Below are positions 26,912 to 36,094 of a DNA stretch of 64,000 bases, in pieces (position 1 is the first letter of the stretch; every line of letters starts with the position of its first letter). The notes beneath the pieces were generated by a model, which was given only the letters and a program-made list of their open reading frames with translations, had not been told where the DNA came from and did no database searches. The stretch comes from Chitinophagaceae bacterium. GTDB lineage: Bacteria; Bacteroidota; Bacteroidia; Chitinophagales; Chitinophagaceae. The translations under genes were made by a program, and so were the position numbers. The DNA is taken from positions 62,001 to 126,000 of the forward strand of contig JAHBTJ010000012.1 of the NCBI GenBank assembly GCA_019638595.1. Reading direction: 5' to 3'.

Positions 26912-28003
26912 TTATTTATCCAGGCTGATCCAGAATGTGCCTGTCATGGGCACCGATAAAAATTTCTGATTCAATTCCTTTAAAGACCGGTCAGGATCAA
27001 TATCAGGAAAGAGCGCAGGATGGAACCATTTCGCCATTGCTTCGGCGGCCAGCACATTGAACGGGGAAGCATAAAATAAATGCCATAATCCGTAGATGCG
27101 TTTATTCTTTACGGCGGGCAGCGTGGAAATAACGGGGTCGGATAGTCTTTTTTTAAGGCTGCCGATCACTTCTACCGGTTGTGTATCTGCTCCCAGTACA
27201 ACCCCTTTCCCGCGAAAAAGATCGGTGCCGGTGGCAATATATATATCCGGTTTGCGGCTGATCACGTATTCCTGGTTCAACTGCCCTAAAGCGCCGGGCA
27301 GCACATCCGCGCCTATATTATGCCCGCCGGCCAGCTCAATAAATTCATTCAGATTATCTTTTCCCGGAGAGTTAAACTCATTTTCCAGCGTCCCTGCTTT
27401 CATATCCATAAATACGGCAGGTATGGCAGGCTTTTTAGCAGCGATCACCGAAGCGATATGGCGGATGCGGGATTCATAAAAAGCAATGAACGCTTCGGCT
27501 TTGGCTTCCCGCTGTAATAGCTTACCCAGCAGCCGGATGCTGGGTACTGTATTTTTGAACGGACTATTCCTGAAATCAATAAATACTACAGGTATCCCGG
27601 CTGCCTGCAATTGATTCAGCAATTCGGCAGACTGCGGGCCAGGGCCATGACCTTTTACGGCAAACACCGCCACGTCCGGCCTTGTGGCGATTGCTTTCTC
27701 TGCTGAAAAGCTACCCGCGTTAGAACCTACTACCGGTATTTTTGCCAGTTCAGGAAACTTTTCCAGGTAGTCTTTATATTCCCGCATCTTCATAAAATCG
27801 TCCGGCCAGCCCGCTAGCAGGTCGCCGGGGCGTGGTTCCAGTATATTGAGCGTGATAATATCGCGGCCTTCACCCAGTAATATTTTGTTTGCGGGGTGAT
27901 TTAGGGTAATGCTCCTGCCCAGCACATCGGTTACGTTCACCTGCTGTGCATGCGATAAGCTGAAAAGAAATAAAAAAGATATAGCTAAGTTGCTTTTGAT
28001 CAT
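26912..28003 (-). CDS. ABC transporter substrate-binding protein, FepB/BtuF type
   Basis: A 363-residue periplasmic binding protein with a signal peptide ending SHAQQ (about residue 20); no lipobox, unlike many Gram-positive homologues. It has the class III fold with the two lobes joined by a long helix: IGSNAGS-type turn (VVGSNAGSFSAEKAIATRPD) near residue 95-115, and AGGHNIGADVLPG near 230. It starts the operon that continues with permease, ATPase and esterase. The promoter should be in the 135 bases before it; no clear TAnnTTTG box is seen. Confidence 0.87.
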   Translation of the reverse strand: MIKSNLAISFLFLFSLSHAQQVNVTDVLGRSITLNHPANKILLGEGRDIITLNILEPRPGDLLAGWPDDFMKMREYKDYLEKFPELAKIPVVGSNAGSFSAEKAIATRPDVAVFAVKGHGPGPQSAELLNQLQAAGIPVVFIDFRNSPFKNTVPSIRLLGKLLQREAKAEAFIAFYESRIRHIASVIAAKKPAIPAVFMDMKAGTLENEFNSPGKDNLNEFIELAGGHNIGADVLPGALGQLNQEYVISRKPDIYIATGTDLFRGKGVVLGADTQPVEVIGSLKKRLSDPVISTLPAVKNKRIYGLWHLFYASPFNVLAAEAMAKWFHPALFPDIDPDRSLKELNQKFLSVPMTGTFWISLDK

Positions 28004-28138
28004 GATCCATTGATTGATGCCGTTACACCGTGTAGGGAGTATTATTTATACCGGCAATATTTGCAAAAATCCTTTCAGCCCGCGACCTCATACGAAAAAA
28101 ATAATACCACAAACGGAAATAATACCGGGATGCAGCAA

Positions 28139-29149
28139 CTATTGTTCCTGGTGAAGAATATGATCGTTTGCTACCTGGTTAGGGTTTAAACCAAAATGTC
28201 CTTTAAACGCCCTTGCAAAATGTGAAACGCGTTTATAGCCGGTGGATTCCGCTACTTCTGCAATGGTTCTTCCTTCCTGCAACAGCTCTCTTGCTTTTTG
28301 CATTTTAAGCAGGAATATATAGCCGAACACGGTTGTTCCGAACACTTCTTTGAAGTGGCGCTTCAGGTATGCGTCATTAGTGCCTACCTTATGCGCGAGA
28401 TCGGACAGGGAATAAGGATTTTTTACATTTTCGGTAATGATCTCCCTCACTTTATGCATGCGTTCAATATCAACCGGCCTCAGCCCGGTATGATTAGCGA
28501 ATGTGGCTGATTTGGATATATAGGTTTCCAGCTCCAGCATCAGCAGCTCTATGAACTTACTCTTGAAATAGAGTTGCTTGTATTTCCCTTTCAGCGGGCA
28601 ATGCAGCATATCGTATAATATGGCATTTACCCTGCCCTGTATAAGAACATTGAACCTGTTGAGCATGATAGGGTTGTTTTCATGTACGCTTTTTTCGAGC
28701 GTAATGAAAAAAGGATGCTCCTGCGGCAGGCACCTGAACATCCGCTCCAGGCTGATGCCCAACTGGAACATTTCGAGATGCTTTTGCGGTTCCCATTCCA
28801 TGAGTATTTCATAATCTTCTGGTATGAACAGGAAATTAGCTTCCTGTGTTTTAGCGGATACAAACAGCTCGTGCGTTTCATTTTGAATCTTACAACTCAT
28901 TGTTCCGTTGATGATATAGTTGATCTGTATGAACCGAGAATGGTTTTTTACCATTACCATACCTGCATCGGACGACTTGAGATTGAAATACTTGAAGTTG
29001 ATGCCGCTAAGGGGAACGGTATCAACAAAACATCCTTTATACCCTGCTTTATTGATCGGGGTGTAACCTCCCTTAGCAGGACTCATATCATTTCCATAAA
29101 TATCAAAGTCATACTGCATATCGGATCTGCGATGCAAAGTCTTATCCAT
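28139..29149 (-). CDS. AraC-family regulator, PchR-like
   Basis: A 336-residue regulator. The N-terminal 220 residues are a ligand-sensing domain without known motif; residues of about 235-330 are the AraC double HTH (LSDLAHKVGTNDAYLKRHFK, then TIAEVAESTGYKRVSHFARA and FKGHFGLNP). In Pseudomonas, PchR binds ferri-pyochelin and activates its receptor gene. Here the gene diverges from a siderophore-type TBDR at 29482 and follows the ABC importer operon, so it probably responds to an iron chelate and controls both. Start at 29149 is the longest; ATG codons 10 and 21 residues in are alternatives. Confidence 0.82.
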   Translation of the reverse strand: MDKTLHRRSDMQYDFDIYGNDMSPAKGGYTPINKAGYKGCFVDTVPLSGINFKYFNLKSSDAGMVMVKNHSRFIQINYIINGTMSCKIQNETHELFVSAKTQEANFLFIPEDYEILMEWEPQKHLEMFQLGISLERMFRCLPQEHPFFITLEKSVHENNPIMLNRFNVLIQGRVNAILYDMLHCPLKGKYKQLYFKSKFIELLMLELETYISKSATFANHTGLRPVDIERMHKVREIITENVKNPYSLSDLAHKVGTNDAYLKRHFKEVFGTTVFGYIFLLKMQKARELLQEGRTIAEVAESTGYKRVSHFARAFKGHFGLNPNQVANDHILHQEQ

Positions 29150-29481
29150 TCATCCAATATATTTTTAATTATGAGGAGATAGTATGATTCAATTACCGGT
29201 ACAATAATAATTTATTTGTGGGTTTACCCATTTTCGTAATTGGGAAAAAAATATCCGCGTTGGGGAATAAACGATAACGAGAAAAAAAATTCCGTTCAGG
29301 GTAATTTTTTCCGTCTAAGGTTATACTGTATGCCGAGATGTGAAAGTTGTATATCATTTCATGATGTATATAAAATAACCGCTTCACCGATTTCCCGATT
29401 TCGTAACTATCATAACCGGTATGCTTTTAATTTCGCATTCCTTCCACAAACAGTCAGATTTTTTTACTAAAAATAAATGAG
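29150..29481. promoter_or_regulatory. Divergent regulatory region between PchR-like regulator and TBDR
   Basis: A 332-base gap with no gene. It is very AT-rich. A -7-like box TAATTTCG at 29428-29435 faces the TBDR, the same variant type (TAnnTTCG) as before the DUF2911 gene at 46.1 kb. Regulator half-sites are likely here but I could not define a repeat. Confidence 0.4.
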
Positions 29482-31866
29482 ATGTTGAAACAGAAATCTA
29501 TCAGGTTTTCTATTTTATTATTTTTTGCAGGGATGCTTTCAGGAACGTTTACAACCCAGGTTTCTGCCCAGGCAAAACAGACGGGTATCATTGAGGGCAG
29601 GATATTGAATGCCGACCGCCAGCCAGAAGAAAATGTTATCGTGGTACTGGCTCCATCGGAAAAGCAAACCATGTCGGATGATAATGGCTATTTCCAGCTC
29701 AGGAATATTCCTTACGGACAATACACGATTACTGTTAAATCATTAGGAGTAACTGCTGATCCTGTGGCTGTTGAGCTGAATGCGGAAAAGGTATCTGTTG
29801 GCAATATTCAATTAAAGGAAAATGCCACAGTTTTAGAAAGAGTGATTGTATCTACCTCTTACCGCCATGTAAATAAAAACAGCGCCCAGGTGGCAAGGCT
29901 GCCACTTACGTATATTGAGAACCCGCAAAATTATGCGGTAGTGCCTAAAGAGTTGCTTCAAACACAATTGGTAACTACTACAGAGCAGGCGCTGATCAAT
30001 ATACCTGGCGTGAGCAACTTGTCTATTGCCGGCGGGAGCGGTGGTTCAACGCTTACGTTCAAATCACGCGGTTTTTCCAGCGGTTCCATCATGTACAGGA
30101 ACGGTGTATCTACGGGATATGTATCTCTCACCGACCTGTTCAATGTAGACAGGATCGAAGCGATCAAGGGACCTTCGGCTACCCTGTTTGGCGGTAACCA
30201 GGGAGCATCCTATGGTGGCGTGTACAACCTGATCACCAAAAAGCCGCTGGAAGTGAAGCGTGGTGAAGTTTCTTTCACAACCGGTAGCTATGAGCTGGCA
30301 AGAACCACGGTGGATTATAACACACCTTTGAACGAAGATAAAACCGCCTTGCTGAGAGTAGACGCCATGTATGACAGCAGGAACACGTTCCAGCAGCTTA
30401 CACAGCATTCCGTAGGCTTTGCACCGTCCCTGCTGATAAAAGCCAACGACAGGCTGACCCTGCATTTTGACGGTTATTATTACAAGAGTGAACGCCCGAT
30501 CTATCTCTTCGGCTTCAGCCCGCCTCCCGGAGGTATCGGCGGAAACAGCACCTACTCCGGCAACGTGGCAGAATTGGATTTAGATCCGAAGAATCCTTAT
30601 TTCACCGCTGATTTCAACAGTAAGCAGCAAACATGGGCGGTTACCGGGCAGGCTGAATATAAACTGTCTGCACAATGGCTTTCGCAAACCAACTATTCAA
30701 TAGCCAGGAGCAACAACAACACGAGGTATATCTCACTCCTGGCAAACAAAGCGTCTGCAGCAGACACGACCATCATATCAAGGAACGTACTGGATATGCC
30801 TTACAGCCAGTTGTACACACAGCAGTTCCAGCAAAATTTCATCGGCGATTTCAGGATCGGGACGTTGCGCAACAGGTTGCTGATAGGACTTGATTACTTC
30901 AGGACCGATGTAGCTTCGTTCAGAGGCTCTGTTGCTTACGACAAGATACCCATTACGGCTACGCCTGCGCAATTGCTGATCAGAGGTTCCAAAGTGGACA
31001 GTCTTTCAGTAAGAGCCAATTATAGTGGTGGCAGGGATATCAATGACAGCTACGGTGCTTATATTTCCGAAGTACTGAATGTTACAGACAGGCTGCTGCT
31101 GATGGGAAGCCTGCGTATCAACAGGTTTGTTGCAGTAAGCGGTGATTACAAGCAAACCTCCTGGTCTCCCAAGCTCGGTATTTCATACGAGATCATTAAG
31201 AATACTATTTCCGTTTACGGCAACTACAACAACGGTTATAACAATGTAAGCTATACCGACGCTGACGGCAACCTCCTCAAGCCGCAATATGCCAACCAGT
31301 TGGAAGGCGGATTGAAATTCAATGTATTTCAACACCGTTTAGCCACCACCGTGAGCGTGTACGACATCAGAGTTAAAAACATAGCCAGGCAGGTACCCGG
31401 TACTATTTACTACGTGCAGGACAATACGCAGAGAAGCCGTGGTATAGATGTGGATATCCTTGCTAACCCGGTTGCGGGTTTGAATATCGCGGTGGGTTAT
31501 GGTTATAACGATATCCGGTATACCGAAGACAAAGGCAATGCAGGATTTTTAAATAACCGGGTGGAAAGCGCACCATATCATGCAGGGAACATATGGGGTA
31601 CTTACCAGTTTACTTCAGGAAAGCTGAAAGGCTTTGGAATAGGAGCAGGTGGAAACGGGCAAAGCAGCTCGTTTGCCAATTTCCAGAATACCATTACGCT
31701 GAACGGGTTTTATGTATATGGAGCCAGCGTATTTTACAATGCGCTAAAATTCAGGATCAGCGCTAAAATAGATAACATCGGTAATAAAAAGTATTATACA
31801 TATAATTCCTGGCTGTTCCCCGGGCAGCCCAGGATGCTTGCTTTTAATATAACGTACCGGTTCTAA
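29482..31866 (+). CDS. TonB-dependent siderophore-type receptor
   Basis: A 794-residue receptor: signal peptide to about residue 30 (VSAQA), carboxypeptidase-D-like domain (about 37-110), plug (about 150-260) with ALINIPGVSNLSIAG, RSRGF-like FKSRGFSSGSIMYRNG and RIEAIKGPSATLFG, typical of the ferrichrome-type subfamily. The barrel ends in AFNITYRF, the usual aromatic last strand. Its C-terminus is closely similar to the receptor remnant at 35103-35549. It begins an operon with a PepSY protein and an esterase, a set expected for uptake and unloading of a ferric siderophore. Confidence 0.9.
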   Translation: MLKQKSIRFSILLFFAGMLSGTFTTQVSAQAKQTGIIEGRILNADRQPEENVIVVLAPSEKQTMSDDNGYFQLRNIPYGQYTITVKSLGVTADPVAVELNAEKVSVGNIQLKENATVLERVIVSTSYRHVNKNSAQVARLPLTYIENPQNYAVVPKELLQTQLVTTTEQALINIPGVSNLSIAGGSGGSTLTFKSRGFSSGSIMYRNGVSTGYVSLTDLFNVDRIEAIKGPSATLFGGNQGASYGGVYNLITKKPLEVKRGEVSFTTGSYELARTTVDYNTPLNEDKTALLRVDAMYDSRNTFQQLTQHSVGFAPSLLIKANDRLTLHFDGYYYKSERPIYLFGFSPPPGGIGGNSTYSGNVAELDLDPKNPYFTADFNSKQQTWAVTGQAEYKLSAQWLSQTNYSIARSNNNTRYISLLANKASAADTTIISRNVLDMPYSQLYTQQFQQNFIGDFRIGTLRNRLLIGLDYFRTDVASFRGSVAYDKIPITATPAQLLIRGSKVDSLSVRANYSGGRDINDSYGAYISEVLNVTDRLLLMGSLRINRFVAVSGDYKQTSWSPKLGISYEIIKNTISVYGNYNNGYNNVSYTDADGNLLKPQYANQLEGGLKFNVFQHRLATTVSVYDIRVKNIARQVPGTIYYVQDNTQRSRGIDVDILANPVAGLNIAVGYGYNDIRYTEDKGNAGFLNNRVESAPYHAGNIWGTYQFTSGKLKGFGIGAGGNGQSSSFANFQNTITLNGFYVYGASVFYNALKFRISAKIDNIGNKKYYTYNSWLFPGQPRMLAFNITYRF

Positions 31867-31880
31867 AGTAATAATATCTT

Positions 31881-31913
31881 AGCATAAGCACAACCAATGG
31901 TTGTGCTTATGCT
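31881..31913 (+). terminator. Long hairpin between TBDR and PepSY genes
   Basis: AGCATAAGCACAACCA (31881-31896) is perfectly complementary to TGGTTGTGCTTATGCT (31898-31913). The downstream bases are GTTTAAAG, so there is no proper T tract. It lies inside an apparent operon, 14 bases after the receptor stop, so it probably protects the receptor mRNA or partially stops transcription, giving more receptor than downstream products. Confidence 0.6.
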
Positions 31914-31930
31914 GTTTAAAGAAATAGTGT

Positions 31931-33094
31931 ATGACTAAAGTAAAAAAGAAATCTCTGTTTAGCCGTATCAACGCCTGGCTGCATCTCTGGACCGGAATAT
32001 TTGCCGGTATTATTCTTGTTTTTGTAGCCTTAACGGGCACCATCGTTGTGTATGGAGATGAAATCATTGAATGGTCGGCAGGGAAGGAACGTTATGTGGA
32101 GCAGGTGAAAACAGAAAGGTTACCTGTAGAAAGCCTTATCGCCAATGTCAACAAAGCCTATCCCAAAGCCAGGCTTTCGGAAGTAACAGTGTATAAAGAT
32201 CCGGAAAGAACAGTACGTTTCAGGGTTTTTGCACCGGGCAAAGGCCTGGCTTTTGCATATGCAAACCCTTATACCGGTGAAGTATTGAAATACGACAGAA
32301 CGGCCAATTTCTTTTATATAATGGCTCACCTGCATGCCTCTTTTTTATGGCATGGCCCCGGCAGTTGGATCGTGGACATTGCCACCATCATTTTTTTGAT
32401 CGAGCTTATTTCCGGTATCATACTCTGGTGGCCGGCTAAATGGAATAAGCATACGCGTGATGCCAGCTTCAAAATAAAATGGAAAGCCAGGTTCAAACGT
32501 GTTAACTACGATTTGCATAATGTATTGGGGTTTTATTCCTCCATCCTGGCCTTAATTCTGACGGTTACCGGTTTGCTGATCGCTTTTCACCCGCTTGCCG
32601 AATCTACCATAAAGCTTTTGGGAGGCGATCCCGATCATGAAAAATGGGAGGCAGCATTGCCCAAAGCAGACTTCACCAGAACTGCTGTAGCCATGAATAC
32701 TGCTATTGAACAGGAATTTAAGAGGCATCCGAAACAAAACGCCGGACGTATATGGTTGTACAATGCCGATTCTGCCGGTTACTTCATGGTAAACACAGGT
32801 ACAAAACTTGGATTGAAAAGTGTGGAAAACTCCCGGCTGGCCTTCATTGACAAATATTCCGGCGAAGATATCCATATCCCGGCCAAAGGGCTAAAGGGTG
32901 AATATCTTGAAAATTATGTATGGCAACTGCACATGGGCACATGGATGGGACAGGCAGGCAAGCTGTTCACATTCGTCTGCGGGCTTATCTGTACATCGCT
33001 TCCCATTACCGGCTTTATAATCTGGTGGGGCAGAAGAAATAAAAAGAGTAAAAAACGTTTCATACCCCAAAAGGCGGTTTTACAAAATGCGTAG
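31931..33094 (+). CDS. PepSY-associated membrane protein (iron-uptake reductase-like)
   Basis: A 387-residue inner-membrane protein with four main membrane segments, near residues 17-45, 135-165, 195-220 and 335-365, and periplasmic PepSY-like regions between. Conserved His residues lie near the segment ends: HLWTG (18), HLHASFLWHGPG (about 138-149), YDLHNVLGFY (about 197) and QLHMGTW. This pattern fits haem-binding or ferric reductase function suggested for PepSY-TM proteins in iron operons; XusC of Bacteroides is of this type (recalled). It overlaps the next gene by 8 bases. Confidence 0.85.
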   Translation: MTKVKKKSLFSRINAWLHLWTGIFAGIILVFVALTGTIVVYGDEIIEWSAGKERYVEQVKTERLPVESLIANVNKAYPKARLSEVTVYKDPERTVRFRVFAPGKGLAFAYANPYTGEVLKYDRTANFFYIMAHLHASFLWHGPGSWIVDIATIIFLIELISGIILWWPAKWNKHTRDASFKIKWKARFKRVNYDLHNVLGFYSSILALILTVTGLLIAFHPLAESTIKLLGGDPDHEKWEAALPKADFTRTAVAMNTAIEQEFKRHPKQNAGRIWLYNADSAGYFMVNTGTKLGLKSVENSRLAFIDKYSGEDIHIPAKGLKGEYLENYVWQLHMGTWMGQAGKLFTFVCGLICTSLPITGFIIWWGRRNKKSKKRFIPQKAVLQNA

Positions 33095-34169
33095 TCTGTT
33101 TTTTATAGTTTGTTGTGTATTGACCATAAATTTTGTTTTTGCACAGCAGGATTTTTCTATCGGGAAAAAATATTCATTGCATTCTTCCGTATTAGATGAA
33201 GAAAGGGAATTTTATGTGTACCTGCCCCCCGATTACCATAACCTCAAATATGCACCCGCCCGCTACCCGGTAATATATGTGCTGGATGGTGAAGAAGCTT
33301 TTCATGTGATCACAGGTCTGCAACAGTTTCTCAGCCGGGGGCCTTATGCCAATACGCCCCGTTCTATCATTGTAGGCGTCATCAATACCAACCGTACCCG
33401 CGATCTTACGCCTGCCCTGCCGGCCCATGATACCGTTTCAGGAAAATTTTTCAGCGCAGGCGGCGGTAATGAAGCCTTTATTGAATTTATTACAAAAGAA
33501 TTAAAGTTGCATGTTGACAGCGCCTGGCGTACGTCAGGTTATAATGTTTTGATCGGCCATTCCTTTGGGGGACTGACCGCCGCAAATATTTTGCTGCACC
33601 ATACTTCGCTGTTCAATGCCTATCTTATCATTGATCCCAGCCTGTGGTGGGGGCAGCAGTTGTTGGTGCAGCAGGCAAACAGCATTTTACCGGTCAAAGA
33701 TTTCGGCCATAGTTCTGTTTTTCTGGCGCGGGCCAATCATGAAGCCGATGTAAAAGATACTATTACCGATATGCTTCACTCCATAGAAGATTTTGCCGCT
33801 TTATTTACCACACAACATCCCAAAGGATTAAGAAGCACTTACCGCATTTATGAAAACGAAGATCACGGCACGGTTCCCATTCCTGCCGTGTACGACGGAT
33901 TACGTTACTTGTTTGACGCGCATCTTATACCTGTAAAGCCAGCCCTGGCTGACCCCACAATAGTAACTCAACAATTTGAAAAATTATCTCAACAATCAGG
34001 GTTTCGCTTTCAGCCTTCCGAAGAGTGGCTTGACTGGATGGGAAATTTTTCCCTTGGCAACAAGAAGAAAGACGCCGCCATTGCTTTCTACCAAATGGCA
34101 GCAACGCTTTATCCGAAAAGCAAAAATGCAAAAGCAGCATTGAACAAAATAATACTACAAAAGAAGTAA
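33087..34169 (+). CDS. Secreted alpha/beta hydrolase, IroE/Fes-like esterase
   Basis: A 360-residue protein with a signal peptide ending FVFAQ (residue 20). The esterase fold has VIYVLDGEEAFH near 65, the nucleophile elbow GHSFGG near 160, and a likely Asp-His pair in NEDHGTV near 255. After about residue 295 there is a tetratricopeptide-like helical tail (KKDAAIAFYQMAATLYPKSK). Probably hydrolyses a siderophore in the periplasm after import by the TBDR two genes upstream. This is the second such esterase in the window; the one at 23818 has a CBM48-like domain instead. Confidence 0.82.
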   Translation: MRSLFFIVCCVLTINFVFAQQDFSIGKKYSLHSSVLDEEREFYVYLPPDYHNLKYAPARYPVIYVLDGEEAFHVITGLQQFLSRGPYANTPRSIIVGVINTNRTRDLTPALPAHDTVSGKFFSAGGGNEAFIEFITKELKLHVDSAWRTSGYNVLIGHSFGGLTAANILLHHTSLFNAYLIIDPSLWWGQQLLVQQANSILPVKDFGHSSVFLARANHEADVKDTITDMLHSIEDFAALFTTQHPKGLRSTYRIYENEDHGTVPIPAVYDGLRYLFDAHLIPVKPALADPTIVTQQFEKLSQQSGFRFQPSEEWLDWMGNFSLGNKKKDAAIAFYQMAATLYPKSKNAKAALNKIILQKK

Positions 34170-34309
34170 TGCCCGGAAAGCAGACCAGTTATCGCACAAC
34201 GCCAAAGCTACTTACCTGCACCAGCTGAATTATACTTTAGTGCAAAGTTATTTCCCGTCACAATTAGATTGCGCAGCCTAAGGAGATGATGTTTCCTGAC
34301 TTGTACTTT

Positions 34310-35102
34310 TTAGGTCAGCAGGCTTAATTTTTGTAGGATTCCCGAGATTTCCGGGGTCAGATTTGTTCTTAGCCTGATTTCTTTTCCTGTCAGTTTGTTC
34401 TTTAATCGTGCATCGGTTATTTTTTTACAGGCATGGATAAATTTTTTGATCGAAACGTTGGTTTGCAGTTCTATATGCTTTGATACCGCCAAAGCCATAA
34501 AACAAATCAATATGTGTAGCTTAATGGGTTCTTCTTTGTAATGAAATATCGGGCGTGTCTGCAGATCGCTTTTCGCGATTCTGAATGCCTGCTCTATTTT
34601 GTAGAGCTCGTGATAGCGTTCTATGATTGTTTTATTGTCAGCTACAGATTCTTCCAGATTGGTATAATATCCTTTAATACCAAGCATCTTTTGGGTTTTG
34701 TCTATTAGCTTTTGGTTGATTTGAATATGCTGTCCCTGTGATTGGGTGAACTTGAGCTTTTTGTTCTTAGATGGATGGCTGACAATGTATTTGGCTTTTT
34801 CTATTTGCTTTTCCATTTCATATTTATCCTTTCGATACCTTGCGCAGGAATAACTGCAAATCAAATAACCCTTATCTGTCTTCATCCTGATGCTTTTGCC
34901 ATCTTCACGCAAAATATTTTTATCTATTTGTGCAATCAGATCATTGGGCAGATTACCCAACCTCGCCCCCACAATGTAATGGATACCGTTTTCTTCCAGG
35001 GCTTCAATATTGTCGGTACTGATCATTGCTGCATCGGCAACTACCGTAAAGTTTTTTACTTTGTTTCGGGCAATAAAGCTTTTTACTACAACATTCTCTA
35101 TC
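34310..35102 (-). pseudogene. IS1634-like transposase, C-terminal remnant
   Basis: About 265 residues of a DDE transposase in one frame. It contains FTVVADAAMISTDN (an acidic catalytic region) at the broken N-terminal end and the late YHELYKIEQAFRIAKSDL block with the catalytic Glu, followed by RPIFHYKEEPIKLHILICF, both typical of the IS1634 group. The N-terminal half is missing: at 35102/35103 the sequence changes directly into a TBDR gene on the other strand. I could not find terminal inverted repeats; the left end probably lies in 34170-34310, where no gene is visible. Inactive by truncation. Confidence 0.78.
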
Positions 35103-35549
35103 CAGGATGGTACACAACGCAGCCAGGGTATAGATGTGGATATAATCGCTAATCCCCTGCCTGGGTTAAACATTGTAGCCGGTTACGCTTACAACGACAA
35201 TAAATATATACAGGCTGAAGATTACTTAACAGGTAAAAGAAATACCGGCACACCATGGAACACCGGTAACGTCTGGATAAGCTATAAAGCTGTCAGGGGT
35301 GTGCTACACGGTTTAGGCATCGGCGCAGGTGCTAATTTCTCCGGTTCAACTTATGCACTCAATGATGACAACACTTTTGTATTAGACGGCTATAAAACTT
35401 TTGATGCCACTGCATTTTATGATTTATTAAAATGGAGACTAAGTGTTAAGCTCAACAACATTGGTAATCTTAAATATTGGGTAGCCGATTATTATCCTGT
35501 ACCGCAGGCGCCCCGCCAGATATTGGCCAGCGTAACATTCCGATTTTAA
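35103..35549 (+). pseudogene. C-terminal remnant of a TonB-dependent receptor
   Basis: From QDGTQRSQGIDVD to the final ASVTFRF this is about 148 residues of a receptor barrel. It matches the end of the receptor at 29482 (QDNTQRSRGIDVD to AFNITYRF) throughout. The frame is open further left to 35010, but those 31 residues are antisense to the transposase and not receptor sequence. So the rest of this receptor has been lost, together with the front half of the transposase, in one deletion or recombination event. Confidence 0.85.
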
Positions 35550-35606
35550 TCATCTCGAAAAAAGCGGCTACATGAAAGGGAAACAGCAAGCCGTTATACG
35601 AAAAAT

Positions 35607-35662
35607 AAGTTTTTCTCATAAGCAGTTAGTTTTGGTACCAGCTCCTGTGTCTACAGGAGCTG
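35607..35662 (+). repeat. Conserved block plus hairpin, copy 2
   Basis: The block 35607-35636 ends in the same ATAAGCAGTTAGTTTTGGT as at 5548-5575; the only difference within the aligned 28 bases is an extra TC. It is followed by a perfect 10-bp stem, CAGCTCCTGT (35639-35648) with ACAGGAGCTG (35653-35662) and a GTCT loop. The stem sequence is wholly different from copy 1. On - the block forms the last codons of the GIY-YIG remnant (TKTNCL, stop). Confidence 0.6.
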
Positions 35663-35782
35663 ATTTCGTACGGGTTGCGGTTACCATTTCGGCATTATGG
35701 CGTTGAAGCCTTGCTTCTATATCAGCACAATAGCCAACATAATAGCGGTTGCATTTTTCGGAGTAGGGGATATACTAAACAT
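35616..35782 (-). pseudogene. GIY-YIG nuclease N-terminal remnant
   Basis: On - the frame reads YIPYSEKCNRYYVGYCADIE then ARLQRHNAEMV, the start of a GIY-YIG domain of the small UvrC/URI-like type (GIY-like YIPYS, YVG, Arg in ARL, HN). An ATG at 35780-35782 followed by TTT would be the natural start but is out of frame by two bases. After about 38 residues the homology ends and the frame runs into the hairpin and the conserved block. The C-terminal half of the nuclease, with the catalytic Glu, is absent. Confidence 0.6.
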
Positions 35783-36094
35783 TACTTGTTTCGCTATAAT
35801 AACAGGTGTATTATTTACGCGAAGCCTGTTTAGGAAGCTAAGATAAGTAAAAGCAAGGCAGCAGGTCTGGCTAAGCACAAAGGCTATACTACCAAACGGT
35901 TTGCAATATATTCTTTATCACGAATAATTCTATCTGCAATAACAGCTATAAAAAAATGGCAATCTGCCTCGGCTGTGGATATGCAACAATAGGAAATATT
36001 CATGCGATCAAAACAGTGTTTTATCATGATACTGATCATATTTTCTTCACCAAAAAGCCTTCACCTTTGCGGATTATCGTAATATTTCAAAAAG
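35783..36094. other. Intergenic region without a recognised gene
   Basis: This stretch of 312 bases between the GIY-YIG remnant and the conserved protein at 36095 has no convincing ORF on either strand and no clear repeat or hairpin. It probably holds the promoter of the gene at 36095; no TAnnTTTG box was found. Confidence 0.4.

Noticed and set aside
34170..34309. Short open frame after the esterase (contains LHQLNYTLVQSYF)
   Set aside because: It looked faintly like receptor barrel sequence, but the likeness is too short to support a call.
35010..35102. First 31 codons of the receptor-remnant frame
   Set aside because: These are antisense to the transposase and show no receptor homology; the remnant begins at 35103.
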